This document shows, piece after piece, positions 38,911-48,204 of a stretch of 64,000 bases of DNA (positions are counted from its first letter, which is position 1; every line of letters starts with the position of its first letter). The stretch is from Aureococcus anophagefferens. Lineage: Eukaryota; Sar; Pelagophyceae; Pelagomonadales; Pelagomonadaceae. The notes below the pieces were generated by a model, which saw nothing but the letters and a program-made list of their open reading frames with translations, was not told where the DNA came from and ran no database searches. The DNA is taken from the NCBI RefSeq assembly GCF_000186865.1, contig NW_008705587.1, forward strand, positions 76,602-140,601. Direction: 5' to 3'. The translations under genes were made by a program, and so were the position numbers.

Positions 38911-38925
38911 CCGCGCGAAGCGCGG
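38911..38925. repeat. GAA-loop hairpin followed by an AAAATTTT tract (copy 2)
   Basis: CCGCGC-GAA-GCGCGG (6-bp stem) followed by AGGAAAATTTTCCGC, whose own ends are complementary. Same layout as copy 1, about 500 bp away. Confidence 0.6.
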
Positions 38926-39065
38926 AGGAAAATTTTCCGCATCGCCGCCGCCACCTCGATGCTCGTGACGTGTCGCCCGGCCTCGGCGACTCGACTATCA
39001 GCGCGGAGTCTTCCTGGCTGCTACGCGGGCCGTTGCCCGGGGTGCGAAGCTCTGATCACGCCGCA

Positions 39066-39080
39066 CCGCGCGAAGCGCGG
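39066..39080. repeat. GAA-loop hairpin without the AT tract (copy 3)
   Basis: CCGCGC-GAA-GCGCGG identical in stem and loop to copy 2, but followed by AGCCTCTGCC. Confidence 0.5.
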
Positions 39081-39261
39081 AGCCTCTGCCACCGCGCTGG
39101 TGCTGCCCCGGCGCCTGACTTGCCCCGGCGCCTGACTTGACCGCAGCGACGAGGGCCATCGATGCCGCGGACGCGTCGCCCAGCTCTGTGGGTCGTCTGC
39201 GGAGCGGACCCGCGACCTGCCGAGGCGCGCTCGCCGGCGCTGTCGTGCTGCCGGCGCTGGT

Positions 39262-39311
39262 NNNNNNNNNNNNNNNNNNNNNNNNNNNNNNNNNNNNNNN
39301 NNNNNNNNNNN
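39262..39311. other. Assembly gap (50 N)
   Basis: Gap directly at the left edge of the Pro-Thr repeat array; the array probably caused the assembly break. The 5' end of the von Willebrand A gene is hidden here or just left of it. Confidence 0.99.
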
Positions 39312-39550
39312 CGAGCCCACGGCCGACCCGTCGGCCGAGCCCACGGCCGCGCCCACGGCCGACCCGTCGGCCGCGCCCACGGGCGACCCGTCGGCCGCGC
39401 CGACGGGCATCCCGACGGCCGACCCGTCGGCCGCGCCCACGGCCGAGCCGACGGCCGACCCGTCGGCCGCGCCCACGGCCGCGCCCACGGCCGCGCCCAC
39501 GGCCGCGCCCACGGCCGACCCGTCGGCCGGGCCCACGGGCATCCCGACGG
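39312..39550 (+). repeat. Tandem Pro-Thr coding repeats
   Basis: Degenerate units of 12-24 bp built from CCCACGGCCGACCCGTCGGC and variants, encoding (A/E/G)PTA(D/A)PSA. The array resumes after the intron (39674-39830) and is cut on the left by the N gap. Confidence 0.9.
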
Positions 39551-40971
39551 CGGCACTGGCGCCTGCGCCATGACGCCGCCGTCCACTGGCGCCTCCCGCG
39601 CCTGTGAGACCCCTCTGAGCCTCCCGTCCCCCGCGGTTCCTCCCGGGCCCCCTACGTTTAGAGACGCGTCAAGGCATCCCGACGGCCGACCCGACCGCCG
39701 CGCCCACGTCCGACCCGACGGCCGGCACGGGCGCGCCCACGACCGACCCGTCGGCCGCGCCCACGGGCGTGCCGACGGCCGACCCGTCGGCCGCGCCCAC
39801 GGGCACGCCCACGACCGACCCGACCGCGCCGCTGCTCATCGCCGAGTGCCTCGACGAAGCGGCGTACTACGTCTTCGGCTTGGACGCGAGCAAGTCGATG
39901 GAGGAAACTGGCTGGAACATCGCTCGCAAGTTCACCCAGGATATGGCGAAGACGCTGCTCGATTTGAACGACGAGAGGATCTCAGCGGGTCTAGAGCCGC
40001 ACCAGGTGGCGGCGTACTGGTTCAACGGGGCGCACGTTAACTCCCCGGGCACGTTCACGGAGTTCACGACCGACTACGACGCTTTCGAGGTTTCCATACT
40101 CGACTATGGCGAGGTCGAGGAAGCACAGACGCAGCACCCGCAAGGGTTCCAGAAGGCCACACTGTGGCTGGACCCCGTCACTTCGAAGTTCAAGAGCCAC
40201 GTGCTGATCACCGACGGCGCTCCGTTCGCGGCCACCGGACCCTGCAAGAACGGAGAGAGCCTGGGGCATCTCATCGGAGGAACTCCGGAGCACAACTACG
40301 AAACGTTCACGGACATTCGAGACACTCCGTGCCGCGCGGAGTGCGCCGTCTTGGATTGCGACGCGACCGGTCCGACGGGCTGCCTGGAGCAAATGAGACC
40401 TTGGGCCAAGGCAGATTGCCTGAGTGAGGACGGGAAGAGCGACAAAGGCAAAGCCGAGGCGTGCGAGTGCGCGCTCCACGTCGCCGAACTCTTCAACGCG
40501 GTGCCGCACTTCTCGACGACGGTCGTGGGCGTCCAGAACGCGCATAATCCCGAGGAACGGTACACGGAGATCTTCGACGCGATGGCGTCGACCCCGGGCC
40601 ACTACATCGACGCGATGGGCGGCGAGCTCGGGGAAGACGATATCACCGAATACGTGGACCGGACGCTGCGAGCCGCGTGCAACACGCCGTACCAGAAGTG
40701 CCAACGGAACAACGACGTCTCGACGTTCCCGCGCGACAAGTACGCCGACGGCGACGACGAGTTCCAGCACAAGAGCTGGGCCATCGGCTGCGACTTCGCC
40801 GAGAAGTACCCGGACCTTCCCGAAGGATGCGACGCCGAATGCGACGGTGGAGACGGAGGAGGCGAAGGCGTCGGAGGCTGCTGCGGCGAAACCTGCAGCG
40901 GAAACTGCGACACTTCGAGGCTTATCTGCAGAGACGCGTGCGACTACTACTACGACCTCGCCGACGGCTAG
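39312..40971 (+). CDS. Cell-surface von Willebrand factor A domain protein with Pro-Thr repeat stalk (5' end missing)
   Basis: Coding from the gap edge to the stop at 40971, with an inferred intron at 39539-39673. The N-terminal visible part is an array of PTADPSAAPT-type repeats, a stalk style common in stramenopile surface proteins and probably O-glycosylated. A vWA domain follows: VFGLDASKSMEETGW carries the DxSxS of a metal-ion-dependent adhesion site, FKSHVLITDGAPFA the later Asp strand, and HFSTTVVGVQNAHN and YIDAMGGELGEDDI the closing elements. Many Cys and a Gly-rich Cys motif (GCCGETCSGNCDTSRLICRD) end the protein. A secreted or wall-anchored adhesion role is inferred. Confidence 0.75.
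39539..39673 (+). other. Inferred GC-AG intron in the repeat stalk (135 nt)
   Basis: The repeat frame runs into a stop at about 39571, and the same repeat resumes at 39674. The sequence GCATCCCGACGG occurs both at the donor (39539) and right after the acceptor TCAAG (39672-39673). Removal gives PTG-IPTADPTAAPT in phase 1. Because the repeats themselves contain this word, the exact boundary is uncertain. No inverted termini are seen. Confidence 0.5.
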
Positions 40972-41113
40972 GAGCTCTCTCACCCCCCGCCGGACGCGGC
41001 CGACCCAAGAGGCCCCCCCCCCGGCAACGCGACACCGCGCGGCGTCCGGCCGACCCAAGAGGCCCCCGCGCGCGACGCGCGCCGCCCCGCGCTCGCTAAG
41101 CTTAAGCGCCATC

Positions 41114-42445
41114 CTAGGCCGCCTCCTTACCCTCGGCCGCGGCCGCGCGGAGGGCGACGGGCGCGAGCGCGAGCGCGGCGGCCGTGAGCGCGATGTTGAG
41201 GTGGAACGGCGCGGCGGGCCGCGCGGCGCGGCGGCCCCAGACGTAGAGCTTCCCGTAGACGAGGGGCCCGAGGATCTTGAGGATGGCGACGAGGTTCGCG
41301 CGGTCGCCGCTGAGGCGGCCCTGGGGCACGCCCTTCCTGCCCGCGAGGGCCGTGAGCGACGTCGACGCGCCCAACGTCCGCGCGGGCCCGAGGAAGCCGA
41401 CGGCCGCGGCGACCAGCGCCGCGCGGTGCGACACGCAGCAGCCGACCCAGAAGCCGAGGTTCGAGAGCGTCGCGACGGCCGTGAAGGCCTGGAGGCCCAC
41501 GCGCTTCGCGAGGCGGCCGCCGACGACGTTGCCGACCGCGCCGAGCAGCGGGATCGCCGTGAAGAACGTCGCGACGGCCGACGGGCCGAGGCGCCACTCG
41601 TCGATGGCGAAGATCTGGAGCACGTCGCCCATGAAGATGGGCTGGAGCGTGATGGCGAGGAGGAGCGCCAGCAGCCGCATCTCGCGGCCGTCGGAGAAGA
41701 GGCGGTAGCACGACAGCGGGTTGAACGCGCCGAGCTCGAAGGGCCGCCGGTCGTCGAGCGTCTCCTCGACGTTCGCCGCCGCGAAGGCCACGGCGGCGGC
41801 CGACGCGACCGTCGCCGCGCCGTAGAGCGACCGGAGCGTCTTCCCCGGCAGCAGGCTGCCGAGCTTGATGCCGCAGGCGAAGCCGACGTTCACGAGCGCG
41901 AAGATCAGGCCCGACGTCGCCGCGAGCTGGCCCGGGTCGGCCTTGTACGCGTCGCCGAGCATCGCGCCGGACGCGAGGAAGTAGAGGCCGACGACGAGCG
42001 AGCCGACGAACTTTGTCACGAGGAGCGCGGGCACGGACGGGAACGCGCAGGCCAGGCCGTTCGCGCCGAGCACGGCGAGCAGCACGCCGAGCAGCACGGG
42101 CTTGCGGCCCTGGGAGTCGGCGAGCGCGCCGACGACGGGCGCGAGCAGGATCTCGCAGCCCGCGGACGCCGAGCCCACGACGCCCAGGAGCGCCGTCGCG
42201 CGCTCGCTGCCGAGCGCGTCGATGAGCGCCGGCGCCGGCGCCAGCGCGACGACGGCCACGGACAGCACGAACATGAAGCTCAAAGGCTTGAGCGCCCGCT
42301 CCGGCCGCACGGCGACGGCCACGCCGCCGCCGCCGCCGCGCGCCGCGACGACCGTCGCGGGCTTCCTGGGCGCGCGCAGCGACGACTTCGGCGCCACGAG
42401 CCCGTGGGCCTGCAACGCCGCAATGGCGAGCAATTTGAGGAACAT
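41114..42445 (-). CDS. MFS carrier (TetA-like family) with plastid-type leader
   Basis: 443 residues from ATG 42445; a GTG 51 nt upstream was rejected. The leader MFLKLLAIAALQAHGLVAPK resembles a signal peptide with the A-(F/L)VAP cleavage context of plastid pre-sequences. Twelve helices follow. MFS motif A is LAPVVGALADSQGRKPVLLG between helices 2 and 3. The general layout matches TetA-like and other proton antiporters; the substrate is unknown. A plastid-envelope location is an inference from the leader. Confidence 0.8.
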   Translation of the reverse strand: MFLKLLAIAALQAHGLVAPKSSLRAPRKPATVVAARGGGGGVAVAVRPERALKPLSFMFVLSVAVVALAPAPALIDALGSERATALLGVVGSASAGCEILLAPVVGALADSQGRKPVLLGVLLAVLGANGLACAFPSVPALLVTKFVGSLVVGLYFLASGAMLGDAYKADPGQLAATSGLIFALVNVGFACGIKLGSLLPGKTLRSLYGAATVASAAAVAFAAANVEETLDDRRPFELGAFNPLSCYRLFSDGREMRLLALLLAITLQPIFMGDVLQIFAIDEWRLGPSAVATFFTAIPLLGAVGNVVGGRLAKRVGLQAFTAVATLSNLGFWVGCCVSHRAALVAAAVGFLGPARTLGASTSLTALAGRKGVPQGRLSGDRANLVAILKILGPLVYGKLYVWGRRAARPAAPFHLNIALTAAALALAPVALRAAAAEGKEAA

Positions 42446-43285
42446 GCTCGTTGCAACACGGCCCGTGCTTGCGGTGAACAGGGCGTGTTGCAACACTGCG
42501 AGTGGCGGAGTTCAGCTCGCTCGTCAGACCCCTCGGTGCGCTCGATGTGAGCCGGTAACTTGAAGTTCAAGTCGCTCTCGCGGGCACCCAGGGCTCCTGG
42601 GGAGGGGCGAGTCTTCGCTGCGGGAGGGTCGGAGAGAGTAAAAACACGAGGTGGTATTTCCGGGGGACCGCGCGAGGTCTCGAGAGCGCGCCGCGCGGCC
42701 GCGAAGTCCGCGCGGCGAGCGCCCGCGCGAGACGGCGGTCTGGCAGCCTGCCAGTACCAGTCCGAACGCAAACCGTGCGACCGCGATGACGGGGAGAATG
42801 GATCGAACCTCCCACGTGTCCACGCGTGGAGGGGACGACGGACAGGCCTACGGACGCGTCCTTTGCGTCGAGGCGTCGGCTGCGAAGCCCCTTCCGCCGT
42901 TGCGTCTGTGCAGATCGAGCAACAACTCACGCACGCGCCCGCGTCTCTCCGCTGAACTTCTACGTTCGTCGGGGTCTCTACGCCGTCGGGGGGTCGCTGC
43001 CGAAATGACCCCGCAAGACACGAGCGGAGAACGACGAGAGCGACGATTATTCTTCGTTCGGGGGTGACGATTTTTCGGCGTGATGAAGTTGCGGGGGGGG
43101 CGTCGGGCGCCGGGCGTCGGGTTCGCGCGGCGCGTCGTCGGACGGTTCGCGACGAGAGACGACGTGCGGGGGCGCGGCGAGGCGAGCGACCTCCTTCGCG
43201 AGCGAAGAACCGCCCCCGACGCACGTCGCGCGGAACGCTCGCCGCCCCGAAGAACCGCCCCGCCCTTCCCCGACGCAGGGACGCC
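42446..43285. promoter_or_regulatory. Long divergent intergenic region (840 bp), no gene seen
   Basis: It separates the starts of the MFS gene (42445, minus) and the REEP gene (43286, plus). Open frames here are low-complexity. It contains CCACGCGTGG (42824), a small palindrome, and a G8 run near 43091 in a TGAAGTTGCGGGGGGGG context. Probably two promoters and UTRs; nothing else can be assigned. Confidence 0.45.
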
Positions 43286-44104
43286 ATGTCGACCCGCCGC
43301 GCGCTCGGAGAAGTCACCTTCAACCTTGAGAACGAGGATGACAAGGAGAACCTGCTGATGAAGCCCCTGCGGACGCCCGTCGTCGCGTCGTACGACGACG
43401 ACGAGCTCGAGGACGCGACGCCGTTCTCGGAGGCGCCGGAGACGCCGGCGGACGACAAGGAGGTCGAGGAGGAGGAGGAGGAGGCGGTCGTCGAGTCCCC
43501 CGCCGCGTCGCCGAGCGAGTGGGACCTGCTCGTCAACGAGGCGTCGGTCCGCGTCGGCGCGGCGGTGTCGCGGCTCCCGCCCGACGCGCGGCGCGTCGTC
43601 GACGCCGTCGAGGCGCGCACGGGCCTCACGGCGCTGAACCTCGTCGCCGCGGCCGCGGCCGTGGTGCCCTTCCTGTGCCTCACGGTCATGTGGACCTGGC
43701 GCCAGATCGCCGTCGCGGCCGTCGGCGGCGCCTACCCGGCGTTCCGCACGGCCAAGCTCCTCGTCGAGGTCGAGGCCGCCGCGCCGGACCCCGCGGAGGT
43801 CAAGCAGTGGGCGGCCTACTGGCTCTTCTGCAGCGCGTCCCTCGCGCTCCGCCACACCGTCGGCCTCAGCCTCCTCCCGCCCGTCTTCTACGTCAAGGCC
43901 GCGCTCCTCGGCTGGCTCGTGTCGTCGGACACGCGCGGCGCGAAGGTCGTCTGGGACGCGGCCGTCGAGCCCCTCGTCAAGCCCTGCTTCAAGCCCAAGG
44001 AGGCCTGCATGGCCCTCGTCGCGACGGGCAAGAAGGTCCGCCGCCGCATGTCCGCGTGCTTCTCGCCGTCGCCCGTGTCCTTCGAGGAGATCCACGCGGA
44101 CTGA
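43286..44104 (+). CDS. REEP/HVA22/Yop1-type ER-shaping membrane protein
   Basis: 272 residues from ATG 43286. The acidic N-terminal 90 residues (with an EEEEEE run) are probably disordered and include DKENLL, a possible KEN degradation box. The TB2/DP1/HVA22 domain follows: hydrophobic hairpin AAAAAVVPFLCLTVMW, then the signature AYPAFRTAKLLVE, KQWAAYWLFCSASLA and VFYVKAALLGWL. Family members bend ER membrane into tubules with hairpin helices. The C-terminal basic tail is of unknown role. Confidence 0.85.
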   Translation: MSTRRALGEVTFNLENEDDKENLLMKPLRTPVVASYDDDELEDATPFSEAPETPADDKEVEEEEEEAVVESPAASPSEWDLLVNEASVRVGAAVSRLPPDARRVVDAVEARTGLTALNLVAAAAAVVPFLCLTVMWTWRQIAVAAVGGAYPAFRTAKLLVEVEAAAPDPAEVKQWAAYWLFCSASLALRHTVGLSLLPPVFYVKAALLGWLVSSDTRGAKVVWDAAVEPLVKPCFKPKEACMALVATGKKVRRRMSACFSPSPVSFEEIHAD

Positions 44105-44185
44105 GCGCGCCAAGAAACCCCCCCCGCAAGCCCCCCATCCCGTGCACAAGAGACGCCGACGCACACGTAATGCGTCCGCCGCGCG

Positions 44186-45286
44186 TTACCGGGGCGCGCC
44201 GGCGCCGTGGCGCGCGAGCGCCGCGCGGCAGGCCGGCGCGTCGAAGGCGCGGTCCGCGGCGCGCGCGACGAGGAGCGCGAGGTCGCGGAGCTCGAGGCCG
44301 AAGGCGTCGCGGACCTTGAGGTACTCCGCGGCGAGGTCCGTGTCGAAGACGGCGGTGTCGTCCGTGCAGAGGCACAACGGCACGTCGAAGCCGCGGGCGA
44401 AGACGTCGCCGAGCCGCGGGTGGTCGCGGAGCGACGCGAGGCGCAGCGTCGCGACGTTCGACGACGGGCAGACCTCGACGAGGGGCGCGCCCGCGCCGCA
44501 CAGGTCCTCGGGCGCGACGTGGAGCGCGTGGCCGAGGCGGCAGCGGCCCGGCGCTTCGCGCGCGACCGCGAGGATCCGCGACGCGTCGGCGTCGCCCCGG
44601 GGGCACTCGCCGACGTGGATCGCGAGGCCGAGGCCGTGGGCGTCGCGGCACTCGCGGAAGAGGCGCTCGAAGGCCTCGAAGGAGTGGCGGCTCGTCGGGT
44701 TCCCGCTGAAGTCGACGCCGACGACGAAGGCCCGCGCTCGCGCGTCGCCGCGCCGGAGGGCCGCGACGGCGGCGACCGTCGCCGCCGCGGCCGCGGGGCC
44801 CCGCGACCGGTCCACGGACGCGAGGAACCGCGGCGTCAGCGCGCCCGCGTAGGTCGCCATGACGTCGACGACGGTGTCCACGTAGTCGGCCTCCGTGCGT
44901 TCGCCGAGCGCGCGCGGCGTGGATCGGAGCTCCGCGTAGCAGCAGCCCGCGGCCTCGAAGTCCTCGAGCGCCTCGCGCGCGACGCGCCGCACGACGGCCA
45001 GCGAGTCGACGCATTGGTGGATGAGCGCGAAGATTTCGAAGCACGCCTCGAGCGTCCGAGGGCCGGCGAGGAGCGCGCGCGCGCCCGCGAGGCCCCGCGC
45101 CTCCGCGAGCTCGACGAGCGTCGACAGGCGGATGGACCCGTTCAGGTGGGCGTGGAACTCGACCTTGCCCATGGCGCGCACGGCGCGCACGACGCGCCGC
45201 CGGCGCAGGAGCCGGCGGAGCCCGTAGGCCGCGGCCGCCAGCGACGCCGCCGCGACGACGCCGACGGCGGCGCGCGGCGGCGACAT
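44186..45286 (-). CDS. ADAL-type (N6-methyl-AMP / adenosine) deaminase
   Basis: 366 residues from ATG 45286. A short N-terminal helix (VGVVAAASLAAAAYGL) may anchor or target the protein. The deaminase barrel carries KVEFHAHLNGSI (first two metal His), VVGVDFSGNP, AIHVGE (third His and catalytic Glu), RLGHALHV, VEVCPSSNV and LCTDDTAVF (metal Asp). The relaxed TDD motif and length fit the ADAL branch, which deaminates N6-methyl-AMP, rather than classical ADA. It shares a 199-bp divergent promoter with the ABCG gene. Confidence 0.88.
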   Translation of the reverse strand: MSPPRAAVGVVAAASLAAAAYGLRRLLRRRRVVRAVRAMGKVEFHAHLNGSIRLSTLVELAEARGLAGARALLAGPRTLEACFEIFALIHQCVDSLAVVRRVAREALEDFEAAGCCYAELRSTPRALGERTEADYVDTVVDVMATYAGALTPRFLASVDRSRGPAAAAATVAAVAALRRGDARARAFVVGVDFSGNPTSRHSFEAFERLFRECRDAHGLGLAIHVGECPRGDADASRILAVAREAPGRCRLGHALHVAPEDLCGAGAPLVEVCPSSNVATLRLASLRDHPRLGDVFARGFDVPLCLCTDDTAVFDTDLAAEYLKVRDAFGLELRDLALLVARAADRAFDAPACRAALARHGAGAPR

Positions 45287-45329
45287 CGATGCAGCGCTTG
45301 TCGTGCGGCTTCGCGAGCGAGGGATGCCG

Positions 45330-45390
45330 CTCGGCTCGATAGCTCGGCTCGATGGCTCGGCTCGGCTCGATGGCCCGGCTCGGCTTGCAA
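45330..45390. repeat. Tandem GCTCGGCTCGATG repeats in a divergent promoter
   Basis: About four degenerate 10-15 bp copies of (GCTCGGCTCGAT) between the ADAL and ABCG start codons. Their position makes them candidate regulatory repeats or simple slippage. Confidence 0.7.
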
Positions 45391-45485
45391 GGAGGAGGCC
45401 CTCGATGGCTGCCTCCGTTTTTAGCGACCACAAGTTCTTGAGGCGAAAATTGAGGCGCCTTGAAGCGCACTTGGCTCGAGCAACG

Positions 45486-47294
45486 ATGGTGCTCGTGCGC
45501 GCCCTCGCGGCCCTCGTCGCGCTGCGGACCGCCAGCGCCCGCACGGTCGAATGGCACGGCATCGACGCGACGATCAAGGGCCGGTCGCTGCTGCGGTCCA
45601 TCTCCGGCCGGGCGGAGCCCGGCCGGCTCCACGCCATCATGGGCCCGAGCGGCAGCGGCAAGTCGACGCTGCTCTGCGCTATCGCGGGCTGCTGCGACCG
45701 GAAGGTCGGCCTCCGTGGTGACCTGCGCCTCGACGGCGCGGCCGTGGACCGCGTCGACGCCGCGTTCGTCCGCCAGCAGGACGTCTTCTACCCGTACCTC
45801 ACGGTCCGCGAGACGCTGACGTTCGCGGCGACGCTGCGCCTCGGCCGGGACGCGGACGTGCCCGCCGTCGTCGACGACTTATTACGAAAAACGGGCCTGG
45901 GCAAGGCCGCGGACTCCATCGTCGGCGACGACAAGGTCCGCGGCGTGTCCGGCGGCGAGCGGAAGCGTCTCGCGATCGCGTGCGAGCTCGTCGACGACCC
46001 GGCCGTGCTCTTCCTCGACGAGCCGACGAGCGGCCTCGACTCCTTCGCCGCCGCGCGCGTCGTCGCGAGCCTCCGGGGCCTCTGCGACGCGGGCACGACG
46101 GTGGTCTGCGTCATCCACCAGCCGTCGGGCAAGGTCTTCGACGCGTTCGACGACCTCACGCTGCTGAGCGAGGGCGAGCTCATGTACCACGGCCCGCGGC
46201 GCGGCGTCGACCGCGCGCTCGCGCGGCAGGGCGCGAAGCGGCCGGCCTTCTCGTCCGCCGCGGAGCACGCGGTCGCGGCCGTGTCCGTCGACTACTCGTC
46301 CGCGGAGACCGAGGCCGCGAGCCGCGCGGCGCTCGCGCGCCTCGCGGCCGCGGCGCGCGCGGCCGCGCCGGCCGCGCCGCCGCCGGCGGAGACGGCGCCG
46401 GCCGCGGCGACGCCGGCGCCGGGCCCGCCGCGGCGGCCCCTCGCGGAGCTCCGCCTCCTCTACCAGCGCGCGCGGCGCGACGTGTCGCGCGCCAAGGCCG
46501 CGACGGCGATCAAGGCCGCGCAGCAGGTCATGACGGCGCTGATCTACGGCGGCATCTACGACCTCGACGACTCGCAGCGGTCGATCCAGGACCGCTTCGG
46601 CCTCCTGTCGCTCTGCGTCATCGGGTCGACGAACCTCGCGATCGCGTCGACGATCCGCGCGTTCCCCAAGGAGAAGGCCATCGTCGTCCGCGAGCGCGCG
46701 CCGCGGTCGGGCCGGCCCATGTATGGTGCTTTCCCCTACCTGGCGTCCAAGGTCGCCGCGGAGCTGCCGCTCGCCGCGGGCCTGAGCTGCCTCTTCGGGG
46801 CCGTGCTCTACCCGCTCGCGAAGCTCCGGCGGTCCGCGCAGGCGTTCCGCACGTTCCTCGGCATCCAGGTGCTCAACTCGCTCGCGTCGGGCGCGCTCGG
46901 GCTGCTCGTGGGCGCCGTCGCGCCGTCGACGGACGCGGCGCTCGCGCTCTTCCCGCCCTTGATCGTCCTCATGATCATCTTCAACGGGTCGAACATCTCC
47001 GACGAGTCGACGCCGAAACCCATCAAGTTCCTGCCCAAGCTGTCCCTCGTGCGCTGGGGCTTCGAGGGCCTCGCGGTCAACGAGTTCGACGGCTTGTACT
47101 TCGAGTGCCAGAACCGGCGGGAGGACCTGCGCACGGGCCGCGACGCGCTCGCGCGCCTCGCCTTCGAGGACTCCACGGTGAAGAAGGCCTGCGTCGCCCA
47201 GGCCGCCATCCTCGGCGGCTGCTACCTCCAGACCTACCGCGCGCTCCGCTCCTCGCGGCCCGCCTTCGCCGTCATGAAGCCCACCCGCCGCTAA
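45486..47294 (+). CDS. ABCG-family half-transporter
   Basis: 602 residues from ATG 45486. The nucleotide-binding domain comes first: Walker A MGPSGSGKST near 55-64, signature VSGGERKRL, Walker B VLFLDEPTSGLDS and the H-loop CVIHQPSG, in ABCG order. An Ala/Pro-rich linker (about 285-325) leads to a six-helix membrane domain with FPYLASKVAAELPLAAG and the FNGSNIS ... LVRWGFEGLAVNEF block typical of the subfamily. It would dimerise to export lipids or hydrophobic compounds. The first 20 residues (VRALAALVALRTASART) look like a signal peptide, unusual for ABCG proteins. Confidence 0.92.
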   Translation: MVLVRALAALVALRTASARTVEWHGIDATIKGRSLLRSISGRAEPGRLHAIMGPSGSGKSTLLCAIAGCCDRKVGLRGDLRLDGAAVDRVDAAFVRQQDVFYPYLTVRETLTFAATLRLGRDADVPAVVDDLLRKTGLGKAADSIVGDDKVRGVSGGERKRLAIACELVDDPAVLFLDEPTSGLDSFAAARVVASLRGLCDAGTTVVCVIHQPSGKVFDAFDDLTLLSEGELMYHGPRRGVDRALARQGAKRPAFSSAAEHAVAAVSVDYSSAETEAASRAALARLAAAARAAAPAAPPPAETAPAAATPAPGPPRRPLAELRLLYQRARRDVSRAKAATAIKAAQQVMTALIYGGIYDLDDSQRSIQDRFGLLSLCVIGSTNLAIASTIRAFPKEKAIVVRERAPRSGRPMYGAFPYLASKVAAELPLAAGLSCLFGAVLYPLAKLRRSAQAFRTFLGIQVLNSLASGALGLLVGAVAPSTDAALALFPPLIVLMIIFNGSNISDESTPKPIKFLPKLSLVRWGFEGLAVNEFDGLYFECQNRREDLRTGRDALARLAFEDSTVKKACVAQAAILGGCYLQTYRALRSSRPAFAVMKPTRR

Positions 47295-47319
47295 GGCTTT
47301 CTACATCGCTTAGAGCGCC

Positions 47320-48057
47320 TCAAAGAAAGGACCCGATCTCCGCCTTGAGGACGCGCGGGACCGAGTCCGGGACGCGGTCGCGGAGCAGCGCGGCGACAAC
47401 GGGCGCGGCCTTGCGCTTCGCGGGAAGGCCTGCATGGGACACAAGCCACCACCCGTCGACGGTCACGCTGCCGCGCCGCGCGAGCTCGACGATAGCCTCG
47501 AGGCCGATGGTCACCGCGATCGCGACCGCGTTGGCGTCGTTGTCGTGGGCGAGGTCGCGCAGGGCCCATTTGGCCGAAATTGTGGCGTCCGCGCTCCCGT
47601 CGCGCACGAGCTCGACGAGCAGCGGGATGCCGCCGGCCTCAGCGATCTGGACCTGGTTGGCGGCGTTGTAGTACGCGAGCCTGCGCAGCGCGTTCGAGGC
47701 CCACGCCCGCGCGGCCCACAGTTTGGCGTCCGCGCTCCTGTCGCGCACGAGCTCGACGAGCGGCGGGATGGCGCCGGCCTCGGCGATCAGGACCTTGTTG
47801 GCGGCGTTGTTGAACGCGAGCTCGCACAGCGCCCGCGCGGCCTCCGAATTGGCCTCCGCGTTCCCGGCGCGCAGCAGGTCGACGAGCGGCGGGATGCCGC
47901 CAGCCTCGACGATCATGACCCTGTAGCTGTAACGGACCTCGGCGCCCACAGCGACGCCGGGCATCACCGCGAGGGTGTACAGCGCCCGCGCCGCCGCCGT
48001 CTTCGCTGCGTCGTCGCCCTCGCGCAAGGCGCGGACGTGTCCTGCGACGGTCTCCAT
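47320..48057 (-). CDS. Armadillo-repeat protein
   Basis: 245 residues from ATG 48057; upstream in-frame sequence without an ATG looks non-coding. About five armadillo units of 40-42 residues are visible, each with the pattern AGGIPPLVELVRDGSADA ... AARALxxLAxNNxANxxxIAEAG, similar to Vac8 and plant ARM proteins. These units form a superhelix for protein binding. Such ARM proteins are often expanded in algal genomes; the partner is unknown. Convergent with the ABCG gene, stops 26 bp apart. Confidence 0.8.
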   Translation of the reverse strand: METVAGHVRALREGDDAAKTAAARALYTLAVMPGVAVGAEVRYSYRVMIVEAGGIPPLVDLLRAGNAEANSEAARALCELAFNNAANKVLIAEAGAIPPLVELVRDRSADAKLWAARAWASNALRRLAYYNAANQVQIAEAGGIPLLVELVRDGSADATISAKWALRDLAHDNDANAVAIAVTIGLEAIVELARRGSVTVDGWWLVSHAGLPAKRKAAPVVAALLRDRVPDSVPRVLKAEIGSFL

Positions 48058-48204
48058 GACCCCTCGACTCGTGATGGGCTGCACCTCGGAAGCTTGACGC
48101 CACGATGAGGCAAACGAACTGAAGCGCTCCTCGCTGCTCTCGAGCCCGGGTCGTCGTCGAGCGCGTCGTCGAGCACCGATCGCCCGCGTCGTCGTCGAGC
48201 AAGA

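Larger units (their letters stand above)
37856..39261. other. Gene-poor stretch with hairpins and possible decayed coding remnants
   Basis: About 1.4 kb without a convincing intact gene. Long open frames here are Arg/Pro/Ala-rich and look like chance frames of GC-rich DNA. Around 38600-38920 short protein-like pieces appear in shifting frames, such as EDKESIDMQLVDVVREES followed directly by a TAG and then HLDYLRAFRG, and later VVPSNVFETVALLGRAK. These could be remnants of a gene broken by a stop and frameshifts. Three GAA-loop hairpins lie inside (separate entries). The region just left of the N gap could hold the missing 5' end of the von Willebrand A gene. Confidence 0.4.

Noticed and set aside
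42770..42860. tRNA-like B box (GGTTCGATCC) on the minus strand
   Set aside because: The T-stem has a mismatch and no complementary 5' acceptor arm or D-arm is found at the right distance, so it is not a tRNA.
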